Positions 46,903-59,710 of a stretch of 64,000 nucleotides of DNA are shown here, in pieces. The translations under genes and the position numbers were made by a program. The stretch spans positions 35,693,350 through 35,757,349 of the forward strand of contig CM050452.1 in NCBI GenBank assembly GCA_027563935.2, in the 5' to 3' direction. The notes under the pieces were generated by a model that ran no database searches, was not told where the DNA came from, and saw only the letters and a list, made by a program, of their open reading frames with translations. The DNA is from Costus lasius (Eukaryota > Streptophyta > Magnoliopsida > Zingiberales > Costaceae). Positions within the stretch are counted from its first letter, which is position 1, and each line of letters begins with the position of its first letter.

Positions 46903-48593
46903 TGAAAGGTCCCCTAAAGACAAGGGGGCGAAACCCTATAGGAGGCGCATATGAAAACCTTTGATGCAGCGGAAGGGGTTTCAAGGATATATGCATATAA
47001 TATGTTCAACTTTAAATTCCAAAACGATTCTCACCATTGCCATCGCTTAGATGGTGTCTTGGAAGGAAAGGCGCAAGTGCTCCTTCTCCAAAGGTGACGC
47101 ACACAATTGGTGTCGCCTACTCTTCCTTGGTGCTCCTTGTGCTAGCAAGGTTCCAAGAAGCCGTTGTCGAATGGAAGGGGAGAGATCTCCTTTGCTTGGC
47201 GATTGCTTCCTTCTCCTTTCGTCAATCTCTTCACCACACGAGAGTGCGAGTGTTGAATGCCCAAGTTGGCGACGAGAGTGAGGAGAAACGAGAGATGAGG
47301 ACGCCTTAGGCGTGAACGTGAGTAGTGGTCACGTATGTGATCATGCTTTCTAAAAATAGAAAGCCACTCACTCACTTGCGATCATGAGTTTACCCCATGC
47401 GCAAACTCCTCTCAATTTGAACCACACGCTCACTCAATGAGCTGGTTCAATTTGGTCTGGTTCATAGACCAATCGACCCAAGCCATTAGTCCAGATCACA
47501 TTAAACCCTAAGGCTCTTGATCTGACCGTCGATCTCCTGATGCTTCTGATCTGACCAATCTAGCATCCATTCTCTTGATCGAAGCTTACCGATCTCAAGC
47601 CCTAATCAATCAAACATGATCAGACCAGATCTCACTTACAATCAGAGATTAAATCCCTTTAAACTGAACCCGAACAATTCAGTCCACACGATCTGACTTA
47701 AGTAAGCCATATCATCAAATTGTGCGGCCCTGAGGGTTTCCTTTAAATGTCGGTAACGATAACTCACGTTATCACGATCAGTGAGGGGTATCTAGCAACA
47801 CATCACTGTCTCCCGATATAAAGGAAATAGTCTTCCAAGACTACACCCAAACCATAGCACAAGTGTGAATCCACATCACTAGGCATACATGTTTCATTTG
47901 CCACTGGATGTTCTTATTGGACAAGCGTGTCAAGCTTGTAGCTCCAATATGATGAGCATGATTAGATCAGATGAACACAGTCACCTGGGTATGGCCATAC
48001 ACTTTTCTCAATCATCTCATCCAGGGGGCCCCTTTAGAACATCACACTCCTTAAACAAGGAGACGGCAATCCTTTGTCTATCACTAGTGCCCTAACCTGA
48101 CTCAAGCTCACCATCCAAGATAGTCTATAATCATTATGTTTCAAATGATATTGAACTACCTCAAAATAATGACAATCATCATTTAGAAACACAAGTGATC
48201 TCAAGTCAGAGGAAATGTGCCACTTGTCGCAATCAAGGATTATTCACATTGTGACAAACAATTGAATATCCTAGTAGGGTCTGTCCAGTACATCCAATGT
48301 ACCCATGAGTCTACATCTTATTCCATGCTCGAAGCATCCTATAAGATTAGAACACATATTAGTCTTAACCATATCAAGGCTGTCTCATGTTCACCAAGAT
48401 ATCTCAACTAAGGACATTATAGCATGTTAGCCCAGCTAAACAGCTTTGAGACATTATTCAGAAGTACAATTATTGCAGCAGACAATATAACAACCTGAAT
48501 AACAACCATGCCTTTATAAACATAAGAGTTTATTACATGATACTGATACAATCCCAAGGCCTCAAACATTAGCCTTAAGGGCATACCCCAACA
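46903..48593 (-). repeat. Element F: solo LTR of the family-1 copia
   Basis: 1691 bp, minus orientation (TGTTGGGG...CTTTCA), flanked by TSD actgg (46898-46902, 48594-48598) with no internal region. This is the usual product of recombination between the two LTRs of one element. It has hairpin GCTTTCTA/TAGAAAGC at 47345-47364 and ATG-GCA-ATG at 47043-47035 followed by GTGAGA. Confidence 0.95.
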
Positions 48594-49146
48594 ACTGGAA
48601 GAAGGACTGTAAAGCGCTCCAAGGAGAGAAGAAGGGAAGCAAGCCTTTCACTTCTGGCTCAGGTATTTACATGACTGAAGTCATGGTAGCTTCTTCTATT
48701 TCATGGGTGTTGGACACTGCATGTGGAGTTCACATTTGTTCAAATGTACAGGAACTCAAGAGAAGAAGATAGGTGGGACAGCATGAGGTGGACCTACGAG
48801 TTGGAAACGGGGCACGGGTTGCTGCTGTTGCTGTAGGACAATATAACATCTCTTTACCATCTGGTTTTGTATTAGAACTTGACAATTGTTATTTTGTACC
48901 GAGCATAACTAAGAATATTATCTCTATTCCTGCTCTTGTCAGGAAAGGATTTTCTTTTGAATGCAAAACTTTAAAGTGTTGTATTTCATTTGATAATATT
49001 GTTTATGCTACTGGCTCAATTAACAATGGGTTATACATGTTGGACATGGAATGTTCTGTACAACAAATTGATAATAAGAAAGCCAAGTATGCTGATGACA
49101 GCACCTTGCTATGGCATAGTCGTTTAGGCCATATTAACAAGAAGCG
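48594..49146 (+). pseudogene. Protease and integrase N-terminus of element C (third segment)
   Basis: Picks up at the zinc knuckle end (W-K-K-D-C), then protease D-T-A-C-G and pre-integrase up to G-H-I-N-K-K-R. TAG at 48770-48772 replaces CAG. Stops abruptly at the fusion with G. Confidence 0.9.
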
Positions 49147-52100
49147 TCAGTATATCCTTCAATACTGAGTTCTTCCTGACCACCATATATCAAGAACATA
49201 TCTTTGGTCCTCCGCAGATATTTTAAGATGTTCTTGACTGCAATCCAGTGCGCCATACCTGGATTACTTTGGAACCGACTGGTCACGCTTAACCCGTAAG
49301 CAACGTCTGGGCGTGTACACAACATCGCATACATTATGGATCCAATAGCCGAAGCATAAGGCATATTGTCCATTTCATCTTTCTCAGTCTGTGTTTGTGG
49401 ACACTGACTCTTCGAAAGATTCAGACCATGTCTGACTGGAAGATATCCTTTTTTTAGAATTCTCTAAATGAAATCTCTCCAGGACTTTATCGATGTAAGT
49501 ACTCTGGCACAGCCCGAGAAGCCTCTTAGATCTATCCCTGTAGATCTTCACACCTAATACATAGGCTGCTTCTCCTAAATCTTTCATCTGGAAACATTTC
49601 CTTAACCATGCCTTAACGGCATGCATTTCAGGAATGTCATTTCCAATGATCAAGATATCATCGACGTAGAGGACTAGGAAAGTAATCACGCTCCCACTAA
49701 ACCTCTTATATACACACGGGTCATCTTCGTTCTTGATGAAACCAAATTCAGTGACTGATTCATCAAAACGAATATTCCAGCTTCTCGATGCTTGTTTAAG
49801 TCCATAAATAGACGTCTTTAATTTGCATATCTTATGACGATCTGATGGATTAGTGAAACCTTCTGGTTATGTCATATACACATCCTCATCCAGATTTCCA
49901 TTAAGGAAAGCTGTTTTCACATCCATTTGCCAAATCTCATAATCATAATATGCAGCTATCGCGAAAAGAATCCGAATAGACTTAAACATAGCTACAGGTG
50001 AGAAAGTTTCATCATAATCTATCCCGTAGATTTGTTTGAAACCTTTCGCAACTAGCCTGCCTTTATAGGTAACTACGTTACCATCCATGTCAATCTTCTT
50101 CATGAAGATCCATTTACAGCCTATAGGGATAACTCCCGGAGGCGGATCAACCAAATCCCAAACTTGGTTATCTGACATGGAGTCCATCTCGGCGCGCATA
50201 GCTTCAAGCCATCTCGCTGATTCCGGTCCACTGACCGCATCCGCATAAGTGAGGGGTTCATCATTATCAATGATGTAGACTCCGTCATAGCGCTCAGGCT
50301 GTCGACGGATCCTACCCGATCTTCGCGGTTCCCGTGATATCTGAGCCTCAGGTTGTTCAATAACCTGATCTACCGGCTCAGGCTCATCCAACTGTGCTTG
50401 AGCACTTTGTCCTTCTTCTGGATTCTCATCCAGATTTATTTCTCTCCCACTGGCCTCTTGCAGAAGAAACTCCTTCTCAAGAAATATAGCCGTCCGAGCA
50501 ACAAATACCTTGTTCTCTTTGGGATCGTAGAAATAATAACCCTTAGTTTCCTTAGGGTAACCGACAAAGATATATTTGTCAGATCTGCTCTCTAGTTTCC
50601 CAGAGGCGAGCTTTTTGACATAAGCCTCGCAACCCCAGATCCTGATAAATGTCAAGCTCGGCTGTTTCTCATACCATAACTCATATGGCGTCTTAGAAAC
50701 TGCCTTGGATGGCACTCGGTTTAGTACCTTTGCAGCTGTTTCCAGTGCAAATCCCCAAAAGGAATATGGAAGAGTAGCCTGACTCATCATAGAACGAACC
50801 ATATCAAGTAACGTTCTATTTCTCCTTTCGGACACACCATTCCATTGCGGTGTTCCTGGCGGAGTGAGCTGTGAGATAATCCCACACTCCTTCAGATAGT
50901 CAGTAAATTCTCGACTTAGGTATTCTCCACCTCGATCAGAACGAAGTGCCTTGATATTTCGGCCTAGCTGATTTTGTACTTCATTCTTGAACTCTTTGAA
51001 CTTGTCAAAAGATTCACTTTTATGTCTCATTAGATAGACATACCCATACCTACTGAAATCATCAGTAAAGGTAATGAAGTACTGATAGCCACCTCTGGCA
51101 TGTTTACTAAATGGCCCACACACATCACTGTGTATAAGGTCAAGTAAACCTGAAGCCCTTTGACCTTTGTTAGAAAAAGGTGACTTCGTCATTTTACCCA
51201 TTAAACAAGCCTTGCATGTATCAATCTCCTCACAGGAGAATGATCCCAGCAGTCCATGATCATGCAACCGCTTAATGCGCTTCTTGTTAATATGGCCTAA
51301 ACGACTATGCCATAGCAAGGTGCTGTCATCAGCATTCTTGGCTTTCTTAATATCAATTGCGTGTATAGAACATTCCATGTCCAACATGAATAACCCATTA
51401 TTAATTGAACCAGTAGCATAAACTATATTATCAAGAGATAAAACACACTTTGAAATATTGCATTCAAAGGAAAATCCCTTCCTGACAAGAGCAGGAATGA
51501 AGATAATATTCTTAGTAATGCTAGGAACAAAATAACAACTGTTCAGTTCTAATACAAGCCCAGATGGCAAAGAGATGAAATAGTCTCCTACAGCAACAGC
51601 AGCAACCCGTGCCCCGTTTCCAACTCGTAGGTCCACCTCATACTGTCCCACCTGTCTTCTTCTCTTGAGTTCCTGTACATTTGAACAAATGTGAACTCCA
51701 CATGCAGTGTCCAACACCCATGATATAGAAGAAGATGAAACCATGACTTCCGTCACGTATATACCTGAGCCAGAAGCGATGCTTCCCCTCTTATCTCCTT
51801 GGAGCGCTTTACAGTCCTTTTTCCAGTGACCCAGCTGGCCACAGTGGAAACACCTGTATTCCTTTGACCGCTTAACCTTCTGCTTCAGAGCCTTACTGTA
51901 ACTCTTGACAGGGGTCTTGCCCTTCTTCCCCTTCTTCTTGTTCCTCGAAGGAACCATCAAGACAGAGGTTGAAGGCTTACCCTTCAGAGTTTCCTCAGTA
52001 GTCAAGAGCATATTCAGCAGCTCTGCCGGAGTACAATCGATTTTGTTCATATTAAAGTTAATAATGAACGCATCGAAAGAGGGCGGAAGAGACTGCAGAA

Positions 52101-52331
52101 TAATGTCTACAGCAAGCTCCTGGTTGATGGTATGCCCCAGTTTCTCTAGAGCCTCCTTGTGCCCAATCATCTTGAGCACGTGAGCTCCCACTGGGCTCCC
52201 TTCAGCCAGTTTGCTCTGAAAGAAAAGCTTTGTCAGATTGTAGCGCTCAGTCCTTGCCTGTGCAGCATACAGCATCTTGAGGTTTGCTATCATGTCTATG
52301 GCAGACATATCCTCATGCTGACGCTGCAGCC
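49141..52331 (-). pseudogene. Element G: family-1 copia gag-pol fragment, minus strand
   Basis: Reads on the minus strand from mid-gag (Q-R-Q-H-E-D-M-S) at 52331 through zinc knuckle, protease, integrase and RT (Y-V-D-D) to RNase H (Y-T-D-A-S) at the fusion. Lesions: TAA for CAA at 49869-49867, and a one-base gain in an A-run near 49450-49457. The gag start, leader and 5' LTR should lie beyond H, outside the window; the 3' end was lost at the fusion with C. It is close in sequence to A, B and E. Confidence 0.92.
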
Positions 52332-55203
52332 TGTAACATCCCGTTATCTTAACCCCAAACAAATGGCACAATTCATGAATGATACAGGATGTTTCATATA
52401 AGATCGATTCATATGCTAGGTAAAACCGAGTTCAAGAAAACAAGATCTGAAAATTTCCACAAACCCATACATAAATATCCACAAAACACAAATCTCATAA
52501 ATCACATAAGGGTACCTGCCACCACGCAATCCTTGCACTAGACATATGCAAGGCAACAGTTATATCAAATCCGATGGCATAAATACAATTCGATTCGAAA
52601 CTCAAAGCAAGGCCACAAAGTCGATTTTAAAAACTCATACCAAACACCGAAACCAGGCTGAAGCCCGCGGTGACACAAAAAATCAAAATCATTTAACTGC
52701 CACAATCTGGCATCACAAGTTCACATAGTCTCATGATTCACATAGTTCATATCATTCATATAGTTTGGCCACAACCGGCCCCAAATAATTAAACACAAAA
52801 GTCTACTGGCATATCACGATATTCATACAAATTGCTAATTGGAAATGCGCCCCTGCTCTACTCCTGAAAATAATGAGGGGTGAGCTACACAGCCCAGTGA
52901 GTGGATAGTCTAAATCGACCATCCATAACATACACTCAAAAATATAGGCAGATTATTTTTAAAAAATCTTTAACAGAACATTATGTCGGCATATAACAAG
53001 ATTAAATACAGAAGTCATATAAACAGTCAGATGTACACACCAACATATAACAAACTCATGTTCACAAACTCAGGTTCTAGAGTTATACTCTAAACCAACT
53101 AAACATATCCATACTTAATTAACCTAGTTGTCCAGCATATTCAGTAGTGACCAATATGGTCTAACCCGGCTTTGGCCTAAGCACTGGGAGCTGCAAAATC
53201 TCGTGCAACACATAAACATGGACAGTGAGTAGAATCAAGAGGTGGCCCCCGCCAGGTCACGACGTGGCACTTTGCTCTATCACCCCATAAACACATCGAT
53301 GGATTGTGTGTAGATTCAAGAGGTGGCCCCCGCCAGGTCATGACGTGGCACTTTGCTCTACAACACCCCATATCACAAAAAGAGAGTGATGACATCAAGA
53401 GGTGGCCCCTGTCCGACCAAGATATGGCACTTTGCGTCAAAACCCGTTCTCCCAAAAGGTTCCTACTGGACAACAGACACATCTTATACCATATTTCACA
53501 AAGGTGGACTCCTAAGTGTCAACTAGACTCTAGGATAGTCATCACAGAAATCATATCGGGCAGGCTGAACATCAACCCCCATCACAATAATCATAATAGG
53601 CAGGCTGAACATCAACCCCCTCACATATCACAATACAGGGCTGAAATTCAAACCCTTAACATATCACATACGGACTATCCCCTTGAGTACACAGTTACAC
53701 TTAGCCTTAGTCCTAACCATCACATAGCACATAATATCCAAATTCACATAACCACATAATTTTCAAAAGTCACATAACCATATAATGTTCCAAATTCACA
53801 TAACCCGTTACATAACACATATTATTCCAAATTTACATCACCCATCACATAACACATATTATTCCCAAAAATCTCATAACATAGCATATAATATTTCATA
53901 TTCGAATAGTGTAGTCCTTAGATTTCATGCTAATTAGTTCAGTCAACCTTGCTATGTTATCACCCAAATTTCTCAAACAATTTCTCAAACAATAACCACA
54001 TGTAACATGTTAACTAAAAACATCAAATTCGGTTTTCATACATATTATCAAGATTTCGGTTTAACATGTAACATGTTAACTAAAAACATCAAATTCGGTT
54101 TTCATACATATTACAAAAATCATTGATTTATACCTAGTTAACAAGAATTTCATACTCAAAATTCAATGATTTAACGCTACCAAAATTCCTATAAAAATAC
54201 CTTAAATTTCATACAAATTTTCGGTTAAACAATCATCATATAATCACCTTTGTAAAATTCGGTTTTCATGATATAATCAACTTTACAAAATTCGGTTTTC
54301 ATCATATAATCAACTTTACAAAATTCGGTTTTCATCATGGTGAAGTCTTGAATTTCGGTTTTAGCATGGTAAGATTTCCAACAAGCAAATATATCATCTA
54401 ACACATCAATTAACACAAACAAATAGATAGAAATCGATTAGACACCCCACTCACCTCTTAACCGAGAACACAAGGTGAAAATTCTCCAAAATTGTCTAAA
54501 GCCTTGTCACCACCAATGGAAGAAAATGCCACCCAAACCAAAGATGCCGGCCAATGGAAGAAAGGAAGAGGAAGAAAGGGTTTTCGCCTCCAAGCCTCCA
54601 AGCCGTCGCCCAAAATTTCTTCCAAGCAAAATATCGCCAAAATCTCCACCCTAACCGAAATTACCACTTAAACTTTGGGTTTTTAAATTCTAAACCCATT
54701 AACCAATTAATTCAAAAGGGTTTAATCCATTTAACTAATAATTTCGAATTTTAAATCTAATATCCATCTAATTTAAGTGTAACCCAATAACCCATGGTTT
54801 AAGTGAAAATCCAATATGAATTTAAATTAACATCCAATTAATTAATTCACTTAAGCGCAAATCCAATAAGGATTTAATTGATATCCAATAAGGTCTAATT
54901 AACCAATAAGGTCTAATTAATTACTTACAATTTACAACCCATAAATCCTAATTAATTTATCATGAACAACCAATAATAATTTATCATAAATTAACAACCA
55001 ATAATCAAATAAATAATCTCTAATTAATTTACAATAAATTAACAACCAAATAGACTCAAATCAATTAATTACAATTTAACAATCAATAAGCCAGTTAATT
55101 AGCATCCAATAATTTTATTTAAATCATAATAAAATATCACAGCTAATGATTTTATTTAAATCCAAATAATGCTTACCAGGACTTAAGATCCTTGGATCTT
55201 ACA
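52332..55203 (-). repeat. 3' LTR of element H
   Basis: 2872 bp. Contains three imperfect copies of a unit beginning tcaagaggtggccc (53235, 53316, 53395), and a run of aattcggttttcat motifs in 54025-54340, including a duplicated block starting catgtaacatgttaac. A minus-strand TATAAAT lies at 54132-54126. No coding seen. Confidence 0.92.
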
Positions 55204-55217
55204 TCCCTCCCTCCTTA
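55204..55217 (-). other. Polypurine tract of element H
   Basis: Minus strand reads AAGGAGGGAGGGA directly before the LTR start TGTAAGATCC. Confidence 0.85.
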
Positions 55218-55232
55218 TAAAGCTTTAGTCCT

Positions 55233-58200
55233 CTAAAGCTCAGCATCCATATCATCAAAGAGGTAAGCATAAAATTTCCTCATATCAGCTTCAGTCTCCC
55301 ATGTCGCCTCTTCAACCGACTGATTTCCCCAGATAACCTTTACCAAAGGTATAGTCTTGTTCCTCAGAACCTTATCCTTTCTATCCACAATCCGGAGAGG
55401 TCTTTCCTCAAATGTCAAGTCACTCTGAATCTGAAGAGGTTCCAACTCCAACACATGAGATGGATCAGGATGATATTTCCTCAAAGCAGAGACATGGAAT
55501 ACATTATGCACATGATCCAAAACAGGAGGTAAAGCTAACCGGTAAGCCACTGGACCAATTCTCTCAATAATGTCAAAAGGGCCTACAAATCTAGGGCTCA
55601 ACTTGCCCTTTTTGCCAAACCTCATTACACCCTTAGTAGGTGACACTTTTAAGAAAACATGATCCCCTACTACAAACTCCAAGGGACGACGACGGTCATC
55701 AGCATAACTCTTCTGTCTGTCCCGAGCAATCTTCAGTTTATCCTGAATCTCTCTGACCTTATCAGTAGTCTCCTGTACTGCATCAGATCTCAAAATCATT
55801 CTATCACTAGTTTCCTCCCAACACAAGGGAGTCCTACACCTTCTCCCATACAAAGCCTCATAAGGAGCCATCTGAATACTAGAGTGGAAGCTATTATTAT
55901 AAGTAAATTCTATCAAAGATAGATCCCGGTTCCACTCAGAACTCCAATCTACCACATAGGCTCTCAACAGATCTTCTAGAGTCTGTATAGTACGCTCCGT
56001 CTGGCCATCAGACTGAGGATGGTATGCTGTACTAAAACTCAACTTAGTACCCAAACCCTCCTGTAAGCTCTTCCGAAATCTGGACAAAAATCGAGAGTCC
56101 CTATCAGACACAATATCAACAGGCACTCCATGCAGTCTGACTATCTCATCAATGTATAATCTAGCCAGCCTCTCTAAAGGATAAGTCATCTTGATCGGAA
56201 GAAAATGGGCTGATTTAGTGAGTCTATCAACAATCACCCAAATAGCATCATGACCCAATCTGGTTCTGGGCAAACCACATACAAAATCCATACTGATGCA
56301 TTCCCACTTCCACTCAGGAATAGGAAGAGGCTGCAACAAACCACCAGGCTTCTGATGTTCAGCCTTTACAGTCTGACAGGTTAAACACCTAGAGACAAAA
56401 TCAGATACTTCTTTCTTCATACCCGGCCACCAAAAACTTTTCTTGAGGTCCTGATACATCTTAGTCACGCCAGGATGTAGAGAATATTTGGAGTTATGGC
56501 TGTCCTCCAATATTTCTTTCCTCAAGCTCGGTTCCTCAGGGATACATACCCTTCCACGAAACCGAAGAATACCATCATCAGACAGGCTAAAATCCTGAAC
56601 TGCGCCATCAACCAGACTATCCCTGATCTGAACTAATTTCGGATCCACAGACTGCTGATCTCTGATCTTCTGTAACAAAGCAGACTGTACCCTGAGAAAA
56701 GCCACATAACCCGACTGGACTCTAGGAGAAACACTGATCCTGAGATCTCTGAACTCCTGCAGTAACTGCCACTCACTGACCCGTAGTGCCGCTACTGAAG
56801 TAACTGGATGTCTGCTCAGTGCATCCGCCACTACATTGGCCTTTCCAGCCTGATACTGAATAGAGAAGTCATAATCTTTGATCAACTCCATCCATCTTCT
56901 CTGTCTCATGTTCAACTCCTTCTGAGTGAAGATATACTTGAGACTCTGGTGATCAGTGAACAGATCAAACTCCTGACCCAACAAATAGTGACGCCATATC
57001 TTCAGAGCAAAGACTACGGCCGCCAACTCTAAGTCATGAGTAGGGTAGTTCAACTCATACTCCTTCAGTTGTCTCGAAGCATAGGCTACCACAGAACCCT
57101 TCTGCATCAAGACACAACCCAACCCTTTACCTGAAGCATCTGTATAAACAGTAAACCTTTTCCCATCACTAGGAATAATGAGGATCGGTGTACTAGTCAA
57201 TCTCCTTTTCAGCTCTTGAAAGCTCTCTTCACACTTATCATCCCAAATAAACTTGGCCTCCTTTCTGGTCAATTTAGTTAAAGGACCCGCCAGCTTGGAG
57301 AATCCCTCAACAAATCTCCGGTAGTAACCTGCTAAACCCAGGAAACTCCTGATCTCAGTAGCACTAGTCGGTCTTCCCCAATTAAGGATGGCTTGCACCT
57401 TAACTGGATCCACAGACACCCCCTGACCAGAAATCACATGTCCCAGAAAACTGATCTTCTCTAGCCAGAACTCACACTTACTAGCCTTGGCATATAACCG
57501 GTTCTTCCTCAGAACCTCCAGCACTCTGCGCAAGTCACTGACATGATCTGAAGTAGTCCGTGAGTATACCAAAATATCGTCTATAAAGACTACCACACAA
57601 GAGTCAAGCAATTCATGGAATACCCTGTTCATCAAATCCATGAAGACAGCAGGTGCATTCGTCAGTCCAAAAGGCATAACTAGAAATTCAAAATGCCCAT
57701 ACCTGGTCCTGAAAGCAGTCTTAAATATATCCTCATCCTTGACCCTAAGCTGGTAATACCCTGATCTCAGATCAATCTTAGAGAACACTGTCGCTCCCTG
57801 TAATTGATCAAATAGATCATCAATTCTGGGAAGAGGATACTTATTCTTGATAGTCACTTGGTTCAATTGCCTGTAGTCTATACACATCCTCAGAGTTCCA
57901 TCTTTCTTCTTTACAAACAGCACTGGCGCTCCCCAGGGAGAAGCACTAGGCCGAATGTACCCTTTCTCTAGCAATTCCTCCAGTTGCTTCTTAAGCTCGG
58001 CCAACTCTGAGGTAGCCATACGGTAAGGAGCTCTGGAGATAGGTGCCGTACCTGGCGCCAACTCAATGCCAAACTCCACTTCTCTAATTGGTGGCAAGCC
58101 TGAACATTCTTCAGAGAACACATCAGGAAATTCTTTCACCACCGCCATCTGAGTTAAATCAGAAGTAGAATCATCCTGCACCTTAACATGCGCAAGATAA

Positions 58201-59627
58201 CCCTTGCATCCACTAGCAAGTAACTTCCTGGCCTGCAGGAAAGATATTACATGCGGTCCTTGGTCCGACACTAGACCTCTCACAAAAATCCTACTCCCAT
58301 CTAGCAGATTTAAAGTGATTACTTTCTCAAAGCAATCCACAGTGGCATGATGTGAAGACAACCAATCCATTCCTAAGATGACATCATAATCTTGCATGTC
58401 TAAGAGGATTAGATCTACCAGAAACTCATAACCCTCTACATGCACTACACAATTAGCACAAACAGTATCTGTAGACAATGATTTTCCTAAGGGAGTACTC
58501 ACAGACACAACATAGTCTAGCATCTTAGGTAACACAAGTAAACATGCAGCAAACTTAACAGATACAAAAGACAAATTTGCACCAGGGTCAAATAAGATAC
58601 GAGCTAACTGATCGAATACAAATAAGGTACCTTCCACGACGGATCGGGAAGCTCGTGTATCTTTCTCAGCCACAGCATAAACTCGTGTCTGGACTGTAGG
58701 CTTATCTGCGCCTCTCTGCTGCATCTCAGGTTCTTTACAGTCCTTGACCATGTGTCCAGGTTTCTTACACTTGAAACATACACCATTCCTCTTATGACAG
58801 TCTTTCACTAGATGTCCCTTGAGCCCACAATAATTACAAGTCCGGTCCTCTGTGATACTGTTTCTTACATCTCTGACATCCCTGAACTGCTGCGGTGCAT
58901 CCCTGGACTGCTGTGGTGCCTTGTAGGAGTAAGGCTTATACCTGCTCTTTTTGTAGTCCTTATGTTTAGGGTACTTCTTACCCTTGCCGCCACTACCATA
59001 CTGAGGAACCGCCGCCTCAGCTGCAGGAACCACTGTCACGGCAACATGAGAACTCCTCTCAGCTATGTATCTCTCAATGGTGCGTGCTCGCCCAACAGTC
59101 TCAACATAGGTCTCCAAGTGCTGAGCACCAACCTGCTCTCTAATGTCCCATCTGAGACCTCTGAGAAACTTGGTAGCTCTCCTCTTTTCAGTGTTTATCA
59201 GGTGAGGGGCATACTTTCCCAACTTAGTGAACTGCAACTCATACTGGTCCACTGTCATATCACCTTGCTCCAGGTGAATAAATGCCACCTCTCGGTCCTC
59301 CACCAAACTATCTGGGAAGTACTTCTCGTTAAATCGAGACAAGAAGTAAGGCCAATCTACAGTCTCATGTCTTTCTTCGGCAAGTCTCACCACGCCCTTC
59401 CACCACTCATCTGCGTCCCCACGCATCATATAGGTGGTCAGACATAACTTATCCTCATCTGAGCAGCGCATGACTTGGAAAATCTTTTCCAAGCACAACT
59501 GCCAGTTCTCGGCAGTACTGGATTCTAAGCCCCCATAAAAAGAACTAGGACCCAGTTTCTGGAATTCACTCACAAGCGAGGCATAGCGCTTGTGACACAC
59601 ACATACCATAGTAAGGAAAACAAACAT
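55233..59627 (-). CDS. Gypsy gag-pol polyprotein of element H (1464 codons, intact)
   Basis: Single open frame. By residue: gag about 30-250; two zinc knuckles, [14 protein letters not shown] at 264 and [14 protein letters not shown] shortly after; protease with L-F-D-P-G-A, Asp at 347; reverse transcriptase with F-I-D-D, Asp pair at 683-684; RNase H with Y-T-D-A-S-G; integrase with an H-H-C-C zinc region and core S-M-D-F (Asp 1114) and S-D-R-D; a GPY-type block (F-V-G-P-F); and a C-terminal chromodomain-like segment (V-K-V-I-W ... A-T-W-E). The protease has Pro where D-S/T-G is common. The ATG at 59627 lies 69 nt after the PBS. No frameshift or stop was found. Confidence 0.95.
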   Translation of the reverse strand: MFVFLTMVCVCHKRYASLVSEFQKLGPSSFYGGLESSTAENWQLCLEKIFQVMRCSDEDKLCLTTYMMRGDADEWWKGVVRLAEERHETVDWPYFLSRFNEKYFPDSLVEDREVAFIHLEQGDMTVDQYELQFTKLGKYAPHLINTEKRRATKFLRGLRWDIREQVGAQHLETYVETVGRARTIERYIAERSSHVAVTVVPAAEAAVPQYGSGGKGKKYPKHKDYKKSRYKPYSYKAPQQSRDAPQQFRDVRDVRNSITEDRTCNYCGLKGHLVKDCHKRNGVCFKCKKPGHMVKDCKEPEMQQRGADKPTVQTRVYAVAEKDTRASRSVVEGTLFVFDQLARILFDPGANLSFVSVKFAACLLVLPKMLDYVVSVSTPLGKSLSTDTVCANCVVHVEGYEFLVDLILLDMQDYDVILGMDWLSSHHATVDCFEKVITLNLLDGSRIFVRGLVSDQGPHVISFLQARKLLASGCKGYLAHVKVQDDSTSDLTQMAVVKEFPDVFSEECSGLPPIREVEFGIELAPGTAPISRAPYRMATSELAELKKQLEELLEKGYIRPSASPWGAPVLFVKKKDGTLRMCIDYRQLNQVTIKNKYPLPRIDDLFDQLQGATVFSKIDLRSGYYQLRVKDEDIFKTAFRTRYGHFEFLVMPFGLTNAPAVFMDLMNRVFHELLDSCVVVFIDDILVYSRTTSDHVSDLRRVLEVLRKNRLYAKASKCEFWLEKISFLGHVISGQGVSVDPVKVQAILNWGRPTSATEIRSFLGLAGYYRRFVEGFSKLAGPLTKLTRKEAKFIWDDKCEESFQELKRRLTSTPILIIPSDGKRFTVYTDASGKGLGCVLMQKGSVVAYASRQLKEYELNYPTHDLELAAVVFALKIWRHYLLGQEFDLFTDHQSLKYIFTQKELNMRQRRWMELIKDYDFSIQYQAGKANVVADALSRHPVTSVAALRVSEWQLLQEFRDLRISVSPRVQSGYVAFLRVQSALLQKIRDQQSVDPKLVQIRDSLVDGAVQDFSLSDDGILRFRGRVCIPEEPSLRKEILEDSHNSKYSLHPGVTKMYQDLKKSFWWPGMKKEVSDFVSRCLTCQTVKAEHQKPGGLLQPLPIPEWKWECISMDFVCGLPRTRLGHDAIWVIVDRLTKSAHFLPIKMTYPLERLARLYIDEIVRLHGVPVDIVSDRDSRFLSRFRKSLQEGLGTKLSFSTAYHPQSDGQTERTIQTLEDLLRAYVVDWSSEWNRDLSLIEFTYNNSFHSSIQMAPYEALYGRRCRTPLCWEETSDRMILRSDAVQETTDKVREIQDKLKIARDRQKSYADDRRRPLEFVVGDHVFLKVSPTKGVMRFGKKGKLSPRFVGPFDIIERIGPVAYRLALPPVLDHVHNVFHVSALRKYHPDPSHVLELEPLQIQSDLTFEERPLRIVDRKDKVLRNKTIPLVKVIWGNQSVEEATWETEADMRKFYAYLFDDMDAEL

Positions 59628-59695
59628 AAACCTATCAGGTGACTAGCAATACACAAACATGTTTTCCCCCCGAACTAAGTTTTAGCTAGCCAACT

Positions 59696-59707
59696 GCTCT
59701 GATACCA
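59696..59707 (-). other. Primer-binding site of element H
   Basis: Minus strand TGGTATCAGAGC, three bases from the LTR at 59711. Matches initiator-Met tRNA. Confidence 0.9.
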
Positions 59708-59710
59708 TTC

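Larger units (their letters stand above)
24099..49146 (+). mobile_element. Element C: family-1 copia, interrupted by D and F, 3' half lost
   Basis: Inserted in J RNase H; 5-bp flank tgaac (24094-24098). It has a 5' LTR, PBS, leader, gag, protease and start of integrase. The coding region is split by D (TSD ggtac) and by solo LTR F (TSD actgg). At 49141-49146 it joins G, which points the other way, so the rest of integrase, RT, RNase H and 3' LTR are missing. It is the most diverged family-1 copy here. Confidence 0.9.

Noticed and set aside
24099..52331. C and G as one element inverted by self-integration
   Set aside because: Self-integration would leave an LTR end at the junction. The junction has none, and C and G differ too much to be one copy.
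53235..53440. CRISPR-like array
   Set aside because: Only three imperfect units about 80 bp apart within a plant LTR; no cas genes and no CRISPR repeat structure.
53177..53759. 101- and 151-codon ORFs, repeated at 60556-61138
   Set aside because: They are duplicated only because they lie in the two H LTRs, and they cover the tandem repeat; no protein family recognised.
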